The notes below the pieces were generated by a model. It did not search any database and was not told where the DNA came from. It saw only the letters and a program-made list of their open reading frames with translations. This document shows positions 11,906-22,474 of a DNA stretch of 64,000 bases, in pieces. The first letter of the stretch is position 1; the number at the start of each line of letters is the position of its first letter. Position numbers and translations under genes: made by a program. This DNA is from Zymoseptoria tritici IPO323 (lineage: Eukaryota > Ascomycota > Dothideomycetes > Mycosphaerellales > Mycosphaerellaceae): positions 992,001 to 1,056,000 of the forward strand of contig NC_018215.1 in the NCBI RefSeq assembly GCF_000219625.1, written 5' to 3'.

Positions 11906-11913
11906 TGATCAAT
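11906..11913. repeat. right target-site duplication (TGATCAAT)
   Basis: Identical to 8970-8977; the STAND reading frame resumes here. Confidence 0.95.
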
Positions 11914-12416
11914 CGGCCATCTTCGACAGCAGCAGAGTTTTCCTTGCACTTGGCAACACGGACAGGTTCTTGGCCACGATGTATGCCCTCCGGGAGTATC
12001 TGCATGGGACTGCCATACTCGAAGGCGACCGGAAAATAAAGACAGCTTACGTGAGCTCAAAGCTCACACAGCAGGACGAGGATGGTGCCGAGATAATCCC
12101 ATTCGCGGACCCGCGCGAAGATGACATCGACGAAGAACTAGCCGGCGGATGTTGCGATGGACCTTGTGGAGAGGCTCTCTCCCGATGGGACGGTATGATG
12201 TGCTGCTTGATTTGCGGCGACTTTTGCGAGCGTCGTGGATGCCGGGAGGCGTTGCTGGCATTTGAAATTGCTGTCAAGTCGTGCAATACTTCTCACGAAG
12301 CCATGATCGTGTCAGTGCTGAAGACCAGATTCGAGAAAGGCGAGACGCTGTTGGGAGACAAAGTCATCACGTTGGAGGAGTGGAAAGCTGGGCTGAAGAA
12401 GGAAAGGGGCTTGTGA

Positions 12417-14713
12417 GGTTGAGAATCTCTTGCAATGAAATGTTCTTGGGCGTCAAAACCGAGGAGACAGCGAGGTTTGTCAGTCCGCTTTGGTATGTCC
12501 TCGCATATTGCCTGCACGGCCGTCTCGTGTATCCTGCTACCTCTGCTGGGTGAGCTGTCCCCACAACTTCGTCCGACCGTCATGTTGTCGTTGGTGTATG
12601 TCTTCTTGTGGAACAAAATAGAACTCGTCCCTGTGCACCATCATGCCCCCGTCCAGCGGTGATCTCCTCTCCTCTGACACTTCTCCCACCGACAGCTCTC
12701 TTGAGATGTGTAGCAGACTTTCAGCCAGTCCCGGGAAGACATTTCCCCAGACATCCGGACTTCACGGGATCGCGACCCAAGTGATCTGGCGCAGTGGGTG
12801 GTTGGCAAGTACACACGCTTGGTACTCCGTCTACGTTTGTCTTGGTGTGCCAGTATCCGTTGGTGACTGGTATGTACTTCTCCTTCCACTGGAAACTTGA
12901 TCAGTCTTTCTCCAGAAGTGTTGATTCGGAAAGTTGTACCGTCATCGACGTATGACAGCAATGGCATAGTCTTGGAACGTCAGCTGTGTTAAGGAACTGG
13001 AATTCGAATGCGGATCGAAGCCTGCGGACGGATCCCGAGAAGGAGCTCACTCCGTACCGAGCTGCGGACTTGCTGATTGTGAGACTTACGTGCAACCTGT
13101 TCCATACTTGAGCGCGAGCGCGAGGACCGAGTGGAGAGCGATAGCGAAGATGTATCGCATTTTGACGAGACAGGTAGGAAGCTGATTGTTGCGGCACGTG
13201 GTAATGGCGGAGGGCGCGCTGAGCAATGAGGAAAAGCCGCAAAAGCGAGGAATAGCTCCGAATATATGCCTGCCGTCTAGGTCTCCTGGATACTGACGCG
13301 GTCTTGCAATCCCTGACTGTCAGCAGCGTATAAGAATACACCGCGTGTTGTCACATCGAAGTGGACAGCTGTTCAAAAAGGCGGTCCCTTGTCGAAATGG
13401 CTTAAATTAGAGCATTTGAGGTTCCGCGTTAATCTCGGATGCGCTGACTTATGTTTTCTCGCAGAATGCTTGCGAGTTTTGGTTGTCGTTTTGCTCGCTC
13501 GTTTTGACTGACCCCTTTACACGAGGCACGTTACCCGATTACTAGATGTAGGCTGCCTAGGGCGCCGCGATAGAAAGTGCTCGTTTCTGCGGACAAGGTA
13601 CGGTAGGCCTTCGAAGGAGGGCGGGGATTTAGCTCGGGGTCCATGTCCAGCGCGGCGAGGGGTCCCTGTCCGAAATCAAGACATGTACAACTCAATCCTG
13701 CGATCGCTATTTCCGGTGTAGATCGATGGGCGTGCTCTTCTGTCGAGCGACCAAATCTGTCATCACGTCGACTCATGTCATGGGAAAGAGGAAGTCAAAC
13801 AGGCAACACAAGTTCAAGGTGGAGGTGGAGTTGCATTGGGTCTTGGCGTCGCTCGGTACTTCACTTCACTTCACAGGAAGGTCTCCTCTATCATCGACTA
13901 CATCGTCAATTCCTCACCCTTCCGTCCGGACGCGATGTCTCTTGTTGATTACTCTTGACCCAGAACGACTCTCAGCCATCAGGATGGCTCCAAACGGCGC
14001 GATGCAAGGCTGGCGATCCAAACTAAAGACGCCTCTCTGAGCCAAGTACTTAAACATAATTTATCGCTGGTCCCGCGACTTTCGTCACACCACAAACGCG
14101 TCGAATATCCGTTCGCGACTATTGCCGTGAAGCTTGATCACGCCGATTACGTTCGCTGCGAGGTTGAAAGATGCCACGAGGGCCGTTCGCACGAGAACGT
14201 GAAGAGCTTCGAGATCTAGTGATGTGGATATACTCTTTGTCGAACAGCAAGCTGGAGACATTGACTGAGCAACACGGCTATGAGCTGAAGAGTGATGGTG
14301 GCTGCCCTGCCTGGCCCACAGTTCGCAGAGATAGCATCAGAGAGACAGGCGATACGTCGGGGCTGCTCTCGATACCTTCATCTGCCACCATGGTCACGGA
14401 CTCTACTGCCGCCAGTGTAGAACTCATCCACATAAGAGGAAGCATGGCGTTCTTGCGACTTGAGAGGCGTGTTGGCGGACACAAGCGAGTGAATGCTCTC
14501 CACTTCGCCGTCTCTCAGTCAATGATGCCCGCTTCTAGAACTGACATAAAAGTGAACTGTTTCAATATGGCAATATGCCTATTGTAAAGGCGAGAACGCG
14601 AGTGGAGAGTGAATGCGTCGATATGAGGGATTGTAGTCAACATCTTGCGACATCCTTCGCCGACTGCTCTCGACAACACCGACCCGCAGCCAAGCAACTG
14701 GTCATCGCGCGAG
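12417..14713. other. intergenic, no supported gene
   Basis: This 2.3-kb stretch follows the STAND remnant. The best open frames (12901-13341 minus, 146 codons; 14171-14587 plus, 138 codons, starting MPRGPFARE) show no family motif. The second begins with a plausible helical stretch but lacks independent support. The right end carries the upstream region of the gene starting at 14714. Confidence 0.45.
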
Positions 14714-15962
14714 ATGGCTAACCGCGACCGTCTTTTCGGAGAAGAGCAATGTGAGTACATTCATCCCGTTTCCCAGTACTTCGCCCTCTCTTCCTTTCCC
14801 TTCCTTTGCGCCGCGGCAGCAGTGAGGCAGATCGACGAAGTAGCTTCAGAAGGTCGGCGGTGAGGCGACTTGACAAGACGCAACCTTTCTCGTATCGCCG
14901 AAACAGGCGAGTTGCTCTCCGCTAAGCTGCAGACTTTCATTCGCGGACGACAGACTTGGTGAGCTGGGAGTATGGCGCTTCCGCAGAAGAGAACAGAAGT
15001 ATCTCCAGACGAAAATTCACTAACAACAGATTTCCTTCTCCTCTGGTGAACTGTCCTTACATCAAATAGTCATCCAACTCCAGCCAGACGAGCTCTCCGG
15101 CCGGGCGTGGCCAAAACCAAGCCAATCGACGAGCAAACGCATCGACAAGATCCGGCCGCAGCGCAGAGACGAATTTCTCAACGAGCTAGCGTTTGTGCCA
15201 CCACCACCACCAACAACAACGCGCAAAATGTCGGGCAAGCGGGGTGACGACCCTCTTCGCCAGTACGGCGGCGAGACCGATGGGAGATATCCCAAATTCA
15301 CCCCAACTACAACAGCACGTGCGCCGCCCGAGAACGAGTTCGCCGAATGGCGCACAAGAATGACGCCGCCTGCTCCCAGAGATCCGCCTGTAGACTACAT
15401 CAACCCTCGACCCGCAATCAGGCAACGGTATGTGTCGGCCGGAGGCACGGCAAAGCTGTCCGACCGCGCAGAGATCGAGGCTCCTGTCACCGCAGCACCT
15501 ACGAGCTTTACCAGCTCTCCGCCTCGCCATTCAATGTCCGACTTTTTCCCTTCGCAATCGACCGCCGACCCTCCGAGCTCCCCAATTGCTCATCCACTCT
15601 CCGCCGTCTTCCCAATACGACCAGAGAGCACCAGCATCAGACAACGCTACGTCTCAGCCGGCGGCACAATACCGCTAGCAGACAGACCAGAAGTCGAGCC
15701 GCCCACTGTCCCACCATCAATACTACAAGAAGATGTCCTCGTACCGTCGATGAGACTGAGTTCTGCAGACGATGAACGCACTCGCAATGACAGTTTCGTG
15801 GCATCAAGAACCAGCAAGGACACCAGACCGCCGCAGACTCCGGACAACAAGAATGAGTCTGAAAACAAACGGAACCGAGACCGCACGCGGAGTTCGGCCA
15901 GCGCAAGGCTGAGCAAGCTGAAGCGATGGTTTTCGAGCAGTTCTGGGCCGGCTGAAGATTGA
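14714..15962 (+). CDS. Pro/Ser-rich protein of unknown function with a duplicated IRQRYVSAGGT motif
   Basis: Two exons, 14714-14750 (MANRDRLFGEEQ plus one base) and 15070-15962, joined over a 318-nt intron with donor GTGAGT and acceptor AATAG; the product is 309 residues. I recognise no domain. The protein is rich in Pro, Ser, Thr and Arg and looks disordered. The segment IRQRYVSAGGT occurs twice, each followed by LSDR or LADR and an E-P rich tail, pointing to an internal duplication or a repeated docking motif. The C-terminus is basic then Ser-rich (SARLSKLKRWFSSSS), resembling an amphipathic membrane or nucleic-acid-binding helix; that is only a suggestion. The first exon is short, so the start is less certain than the second exon. 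Confidence 0.72.
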
Positions 15963-17075
15963 GGTGAGTGAAGAGAAACGGGTTACGAAGAGAGAAGCAT
16001 GCGCTGGCGGCCCTTGGGACGAAGCAAATGCAGAGGGGCAGGAGTCACGAAAAAAGGGTAGAAAATTCTTCACAGGATATCATAGACATGACGATTCACG
16101 ACAACGCACTCACGTAGCCACGAAGTTGAGAGAACCCTCTCAAGACAGGAGTGGGCACGGGCAGGACAGAGACGATGGACAGGCAGGAACAAAAATTACG
16201 TCGATTGGAGGAAGGAACAGGATGTTGTCACAAGCAAAATTGGGTTGGACAACAATCAAGACTGAAAGCAGACAGAAGCTTCCATCTTGATACACGCAAT
16301 GCAATGAAAGCTGAGATTGTCTCTCTTACTGTTACAGTCGCGATTCCATGGACGTGATGCCGCAACTTGTTGAGTAAGGAAGGTCTTTCTGCCGCGGAAA
16401 CGTGTGAGCAGCCGAGATAGGTGTGACTCGACGTCTCGGTGAAGGTCGCGCATTTGACTGCGCCTTCAGGTTTGCGGGTGTGAGACGGTGAAGCGATGAA
16501 TTGAGCAATTGAGTCGGAGAGAGAGAATGTTTCATTGACCTGACCTGCGGCTCGTATCTGACGGCCGTGCCTCATTCTTGTCATATGATTTCTCCTTCTT
16601 GTGAATGATATCCCTCGCAATTCAAAATTTGGGTCAGAGATGCCTTTCTTCGCGTCCGTTTAAGTAACAAGAAGGGTGTGCCGAACGCAGAGATCACGCT
16701 GCTACCCACCGCACCGAAACCCGATGCCCTTGAGCCCGGTGAAGGGAGAGCGGAGGAGACGGTGGACGGCGGGAGACAGAACTCATCTGATACACTCTAG
16801 GCTTTCATCATCTGCGAGAAGAGATTAGTATGGCAATGGAACTTGACGTCGAAGCACAATAACCCACATTTTTTTGAAAGGAGAGATTCATGAAGAAGGC
16901 AGAGGTCTGTTGCGGTGGTGAAAGCTCTGAAATAGTGTCAGTTGTGGATTCGCGCTAAGTGGCCTTAGTCAGCATACGGGGATCCATGTCTTCAATGACT
17001 TCGAGATATGCTTGGTCGATGAAGAACAGTCTTTTCTCATCACATGTTTGCAAGAGATCAGACATCAAAGTCTTG
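15963..17075. other. intergenic, no supported gene
   Basis: Region between the Pro/Ser-rich gene and the mitochondrial Asp-tRNA synthetase. Short open frames only (longest 16228-16620, minus); none has a recognisable motif. Confidence 0.5.
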
Positions 17076-19142
17076 ATGCTGTTGCGGAGTTGCTGTCGGT
17101 CCAAGACTGCACGGTTATTGTCAACATGGCAAACACGCTCCTTCCTTACTGCTAGCCGGCGATGCTGGGTCCCTCCCGTTGCTCAGCTTCAAACAAGAAA
17201 TCGATCCTACAGCTCCGACAATGCCTTCAAGCAATCAATACTACCGGAAGCTCTGGAGGATTACAAGAAAGCGCTAAACTTTCCCGCCGCAACTTGCACA
17301 TTCAAAGCATTGAACGAAGATGTATCTCAATTGCTTGACACACAAGTCGTGCTCCATGGATATATTGGGACACGTCGAGATGCTTCGAAGAACCTCACGT
17401 TTGCGGAGCTGCATGATATGCACCTTCGGTCGACTGTTCAACTCGTTTCCACTGCCTCAGAGGCTCAAGGGGAAGGTGAAACACCACACCGCACGCTTCG
17501 GGACGTAGCAGAGCATACGCCGGTTGCCATATCTGGAATCGTAAAGGCAAGGAAGGCACCGAAGAAAAGCAGTGATCCCTTGGATGCTGGTCGAATTCTG
17601 ATCACAAGCTGCGAGGTCAAGATCGAACAGATCACGCCACTGAACACATTTCCGAAGTCAATCATCATGGAAGCAGACACAGTCTTCCCACCAGAGCATC
17701 GCCATCTCCAAATTCGGAATGAGAGGAGTCTACGCGAGGCACTCCTTTTTCGAAGCAATATCACTCGCACGATTCGAGACGAGCTCTGCGATCAGCATGG
17801 CTTCGCCGAGATTGAAACACCACTTCTGTTCAAGTCTACACCAGAGGGCGCTCGAGAATTCTTGGTTCCGACTCGGACGCCTGGGTTAGCTTATGCTCTA
17901 CCCCAAAGTCCACAGCAGTACAAACAGATCCTCATGGGCAGCGGCATCCCACGATACATGCAGATTGCCAGATGCTTCCGGGATGAAGATCTTCGAGCGG
18001 ACAGACAGCCCGAGTTCACCCAAGTCGATCTGGAAATGGCGTTTGCGAGCAGCGAGGATGTGATGGCAGTGATAGAGTCCGTTATCAGAAGACTTTGGCG
18101 GGAGCACCTCGATATTCCGGATTTGCCCACCAAGTTTGATCGAATGACTTACGACGATGCGATGGCGAAGTACGGCTCCGACAAACCGGATTTACGACTT
18201 GGCTCAGAAATGCATCGGATCGAATACATGCTTCCCGTATCCCTCGTCCGCACAATCGGTCCACTTTCCGATCCAGCAGTCGAAGTCCTCAAGATTCCCA
18301 TCTCCGAAGACCCAAGAGAAACCCGTGACTTCGTCACCGCCTTCATGGACGCCCCAGAAGCGCAACCCTTCATCAATAATCCTCACGGTCAACCGGGCAT
18401 TTTCATCTACGACTCCCGCAAACCTCTGTCTGGTATTCATCCTTTCGGCTTCGAAGCAGCCGAATACCTCGAAGAAACTCTCTCCCTTGAAGACGGCGAC
18501 CTCATCGTCCTGCAAGCCCGGCCCAATATTCCTCCCACCGGCGGCTCCACTCCACTCGGCAATTTACGCCTCGCCCTGCACAAAGCCGCCATGAAAGCAT
18601 CCCTCCTCCCAGCTCCTACCGGCTTCGCCTTCACCTGGATCACCAGCTTCCCACTCTTCACTCCATCCTCCACTTCCGCCTCCGAACCCGGCCAAGGCGG
18701 ATCCGCCGGCCTCTCTGCAACTCATCACCCCTTCACCGCGCCACTCTCCGCCGAAGACCTCGCCCTGCTCCCTTCCGATCCCCTCTCAGCAAAAGCCGCC
18801 CACTACGATCTCGTGCTCAACGGCGTCGAGCTCGGCGGCGGGTCTCAGCGCATCCAGAACGCGGCCGTGCAAGAGTACATAATGCGGGACATCCTGCAGA
18901 TGAGCGACGAGCGGGTGGAAGATTTCCGGCACTTGTTGGATGTGCTGCGGGCAGGGTGTCCGCCGCACGCGGGGATTGCGTTGGGGTTGGACCGTCTGGT
19001 GGCGGTCATGTTGGGTCGGGAGTCGGTAAGGGATGTGATTGCTTTCCCAAAGAGTGGCAGAGGGGAGGATTTGTTGGTCAAGAGTCCTACGAGGTTGACG
19101 GAGGGGCAGTTGGCGACTTATCATCTCAAGTTGAAGGAGTGA
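17076..19142 (+). CDS. MSD1: mitochondrial aspartyl-tRNA synthetase
   Basis: Class II aminoacyl-tRNA synthetase that charges mitochondrial tRNA-Asp with aspartate. Single exon, 688 residues from the ATG at 17076. This start gives a typical targeting peptide (MLLRSCCRSKTARLLSTW, then many Arg and Ser, no acidic residues, and a likely processing site near RNRSYSS). The open frame extends further 5' with an ATG at 16986, so a longer N-terminus cannot be excluded. An OB-fold anticodon-binding domain (LDTQVVLHGYIGTRRD) is followed by motif 1 (GFAEIETPLLFKSTPEGARE), motif 2 (FRDEDLRADRQPEFTQ) and motif 3 (GIALGLDRLVAVMLG). The bacterial-type insertion between motifs 2 and 3 is present. Identification rests on these motifs. 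Confidence 0.93.
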   Translation: MLLRSCCRSKTARLLSTWQTRSFLTASRRCWVPPVAQLQTRNRSYSSDNAFKQSILPEALEDYKKALNFPAATCTFKALNEDVSQLLDTQVVLHGYIGTRRDASKNLTFAELHDMHLRSTVQLVSTASEAQGEGETPHRTLRDVAEHTPVAISGIVKARKAPKKSSDPLDAGRILITSCEVKIEQITPLNTFPKSIIMEADTVFPPEHRHLQIRNERSLREALLFRSNITRTIRDELCDQHGFAEIETPLLFKSTPEGAREFLVPTRTPGLAYALPQSPQQYKQILMGSGIPRYMQIARCFRDEDLRADRQPEFTQVDLEMAFASSEDVMAVIESVIRRLWREHLDIPDLPTKFDRMTYDDAMAKYGSDKPDLRLGSEMHRIEYMLPVSLVRTIGPLSDPAVEVLKIPISEDPRETRDFVTAFMDAPEAQPFINNPHGQPGIFIYDSRKPLSGIHPFGFEAAEYLEETLSLEDGDLIVLQARPNIPPTGGSTPLGNLRLALHKAAMKASLLPAPTGFAFTWITSFPLFTPSSTSASEPGQGGSAGLSATHHPFTAPLSAEDLALLPSDPLSAKAAHYDLVLNGVELGGGSQRIQNAAVQEYIMRDILQMSDERVEDFRHLLDVLRAGCPPHAGIALGLDRLVAVMLGRESVRDVIAFPKSGRGEDLLVKSPTRLTEGQLATYHLKLKE

Positions 19143-19535
19143 GATATTTCGACAACGCGCAATGTGTATGATAGTGTAGAAAACGAGCGGGACCAGGCGT
19201 CTTTGCTGAGAAGACCACTGAAGGTTAGCTGACAATGCGGTGCTGATCCATAAAACCGAAGCATGATATCATTTGATTGGTATCTTTTCGTATTAGCGCA
19301 TCGTTGCTCCAACAAGCGCAATGTAACCTGACACGCAACAGATCATGCCTCGCGTCTTTTCCGAAGATGCGTGGCACCATCTCCTGCTGTTCCTGGCATC
19401 CTAGCACGAGGGCCATTTCCCTGTCCCACAGACTGGTTGATATACCACAATCAATGTAGCCATCTATGAAGCGATCTCGATGCTCAATTCGTCCATTTGC
19501 CATGTGTTCCATTTCGGCACCGCGGCCACGACCAC
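19143..19535. other. 3' flanks of two convergent genes
   Basis: About 390 bases between the stop of the Asp-tRNA synthetase (plus) and the stop of the PP2A scaffold gene (minus). No gene seen; it should hold both 3' UTRs. Confidence 0.6.
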
Positions 19536-21686
19536 CTAAGTCTCCATGGCGTTGTCTTGGGTATCCGTCCACGCTTTGCTCGCTGTCGTCGCAAAATACC
19601 TGACATCGACATCATCGTCCTGCATGAGCTTCTCGAGCGGTGGCATGACTTCGTCGCGAATAAGCTGTGCTCCGCGTTCGCTTCCTGGAAACGTCGAAGA
19701 GGATTCCTTCTCTAACGCGGCGATCGTGGAGGTCTCATCGTCGGGTAGGCGTTTGAGAATGTCGACAAGCACGGCGTATGACTTGGCAACGTTGAAGCGA
19801 ATGTTGGGGATTGGGTCGGCGACAAGCTGCGCCAGAATGGGGAGAACGGATTGGGCGATGACGGGTAGAGAGAGGGCAGGAGCGAGGATCTGGATCATTG
19901 TTAGCGAGAAGAGCGGTGATTATGGATGATGGTCCAACTCACCGATACGGCGAAGCAGGTTGTCATGCGGTAGAGGTAGTTGGGATGTTCGGCCATGGCT
20001 GCGACCTTCGGAACAATGGCTTCGCTTGCCCACTTGACACCAAAGACCTCAGTGAGCTTCTTGAGGTTCTGTGTGCTGGCTTCACGGATGCTGAAGACCG
20101 TGTCTCCGAGCCAAGACATGCAGAGACTGCTGAGCTTCTCGTCGAAGAACTCCACACCCAGCTGGGAGGCCAGAAGAGGCACGTACTGTATGATAGCAAG
20201 TCTGACGCGCCACTGCTTGTCCTCTGCGAGCTGGACAATGGCCGGTAACAGTGATTGAGAGAGGAGCTCAATGCCAATAACATTGTTGACCTGCTCGAGT
20301 TTCGAGATGATGTTTAGGCGGACGTCCGGGAAGTCGTCCTTGAGCATCTGGAGGAGCATAGGAAGGAGATGCTCCGTCGTCTCCTGCTTGCCGAGAATTG
20401 GAGCCAGACCACTAATCTGGTTTCCGAACGCGGCGCGAACATGCTGCGAGGAGTCCGTAACGAGGTCTTCCACGGCAGGCATAATCTCGCTGAGGAGTGC
20501 CTGGCGGTCGACAAGTTGGCAGAAACCTACAAAAGTCAGCAATACACTCCTGCACGGATTCTGCGCATGCCATGGACTCACCGGGTATTTGTCCAGCAAT
20601 CGCACTGCGAACCTCTGCTTCCGTGTCTTTCAAAAGCTTGACAAAGGCTGGCACCAAATCGCGTGCAATCACTTCATCGTCAACTGCCTTTGCGACCTTC
20701 TCAAATCTGTCTGCCACCATGTATCGCACTCTCCAACTCTTGTCCTCGAACAGGCTGCGGAGCGCAGCGAGCAAGACACCATGGCTAGATTGTTGCTCTT
20801 TTGGCACCGCTTCGGCGATCGCGATCAGGACCTCCACGGTGAGCAGACGCACGCTATCTTGATCGTCTCCAGCGAGATGTTGGAAAAGAGGGATCATGTC
20901 CTCAATGACAATGGCTGCCGGCATGCTCTTCACAAATTTCGCGAGGTTGTTGGCGGCCTGTCTGCGGACCATTGGGGTATCATCGTGAACGAGCTGAGAG
21001 AATTGCTGGCGGAGACCTTCTTGTGACTGAGCGGTTGCATGCTGGTATGGTGTGTTGTACAGCCCGGTGGCTGAGATCTTCGAGGTGAACCAATCGGCTT
21101 TTGACAGGCGAATTGTCAATGGAATGAAGTACTGCTCGACCTGCTGCTGGGAAAGCTGGTCACAGATTTTGTTGAGAGACTCGACGGCCTGAAATGGTCA
21201 GCTGCGATGCCTCTTTCGAAGACGCTGTAAAAGAATATACCTTGTCGCGAACCAATGGCTCTTCGATGGTTGCCAAATTCTCCAAGGGAGAAAGGAGCAC
21301 GTGTCCGTACTCAGGACCGCCAACGTACTCGACAAAATTCCCCAGCTCGTCTCCGAGAGCAGTCAAGACCTCATCCTCATCTTCCACGGACTCTGCGGTG
21401 TGTGTTAGCTCCTGCTCATCTCTCTCAAGGCAACACGAGTCATGGCGCACCATCAAGAAAGGGAATCAATTCGTCTCTGGTTCGCTCTGGGCCCAGCGCG
21501 AGGGCGATCGTTGACAGTCGGCGGATGGCGTTCAATCGTAAAAGGACATCATCGTGCTGTCGAGGTGTGTCAATGTCCGCTCCGAAAATATGTGTGAATC
21601 CTCCCTTCAGGGCGCATGCATACCTTCAGCTCATCTATGAGGACGGCAATGGGGTACAACTCGTCATTCTGACCCTGCTCGTCCAT
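19536..21686 (-). CDS. TPD3: protein phosphatase 2A scaffold (A) subunit
   Basis: HEAT-repeat scaffold that joins the catalytic and regulatory subunits of PP2A. Six exons: 21686-21624, 21556-21451, 21392-21241, 21188-20582, 20526-19943 and 19889-19536; all phases fit, giving 621 residues. The start ATG gives [20 protein letters not shown], the usual opening of this family. Tandem HEAT repeats run throughout, with family-typical strings such as [64 protein letters not shown] and [13 protein letters not shown]. The last junction (acceptor at 19891-19890) is the least certain because several acceptors lie close together. Divergently placed from the Phe-tRNA synthetase gene, about 790 bp apart. 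Confidence 0.92.
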
Positions 21687-22474
21687 GTTTGCTCTATTGT
21701 CGTCGGTCGTGAGGCGGGTAAGGAACGGATGGCCCGATGGCAGGCCCTCGATGGGATGTGTGGCCGGTGAACTTGCGGCGTCGCAATACGAGTGTGATTG
21801 ATCGCTGGGTGGGGGGAGGTCGCAGGCTAATCGCGGAACATGTGTCAGCGATGCTATACCGACGAATTGTCACGGGCACAAGTGGTCTGTGGCAGTGTAT
21901 GCGGCGCGGGTGGGGGTCCGTTCTGTGTATGGGACAAGGTTTACAGCGCGGTACCTGCAGCGGAGCAAGGCATCACGGTCGCCTGTGTCCATCTGAGGGC
22001 ACACGTGATCTGGCAAAGATACTCACCCAGATGCTGAAGTCGATTTCGGTGGAGCGGAATGCGTTCGTCGTGTTGGCGAGGGTGAAAGAGGCCGGTATGT
22101 GTGGTGTTGTTGGGCGATGATGTTGTAAAGCCCGAGCCAAATCTGGCTGAAGCTGTTCGGTTTCTGTGGAGCTGCAAGTACGGCGGACCATAGCGTGAAC
22201 AATGAAACAACCTCAAAAGATTTGGACTTCAGAGTCACGGCGACAGACGGCACAACGCAACAGCTACCACTGGAACTAACCAACGGATACTCGACTTGAG
22301 GATCCAACTGGCTCTCTGCTTACAGATCCGCCCGTCCAGCAATATTCTGAAGCAGAAGTGCGATCACCGAGGCGACTATTCAAGAAAGTCATCCCACAAG
22401 AGAAGAGAACGTCGGAGAGGTGTCGAAGGGACAGCCATATCGAGCGCGTTGTGAGGCACAACACACGAGCAAAT
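21687..22474. other. divergent intergenic region
   Basis: A 788-bp region between the start codons of the PP2A scaffold gene (minus) and the Phe-tRNA synthetase beta gene (plus). It must contain both promoters and 5' UTRs. No separate gene is supported. Confidence 0.55.

Larger units (their letters stand above)
4844..12416 (+). pseudogene. STAND (NLR-like) Goodbye-NACHT-TPR gene, decayed and split by a hAT transposon
   Basis: Remnant of a fungal signal-transducing STAND ATPase of the kind linked to non-self recognition and programmed cell death. In order: ATG at 4844 and a Goodbye-type N-terminal domain (4844-5600, including LVGAEKL after an intron at 5441-5512); a NACHT ATPase with Walker A GMSGSGKS (about 5917-5940) and Walker B FILFDGMDE (about 6233-6260); an intron at 6400-6475; the post-NACHT motif DAEDLNDMLMWVT (about 6780); an intron at 7657-7711; a TPR-like stretch (about 7800-7960); and a helical region ending DDDPTND at 8974. 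Coding resumes after the transposon at 11906 and ends at 12416 with a cysteine-rich CCDGPCG...CCLICGDFCE module. Lesions: in-frame stops at 5617 (TAG), 7774 (TGA), 8713 (TGA) and 8812 (TAA), and frame changes near 5000, 6740, 6985, 7865 and 7985. The introns are normal; the stops and frameshifts are not. It cannot make a full protein. Confidence 0.85.
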
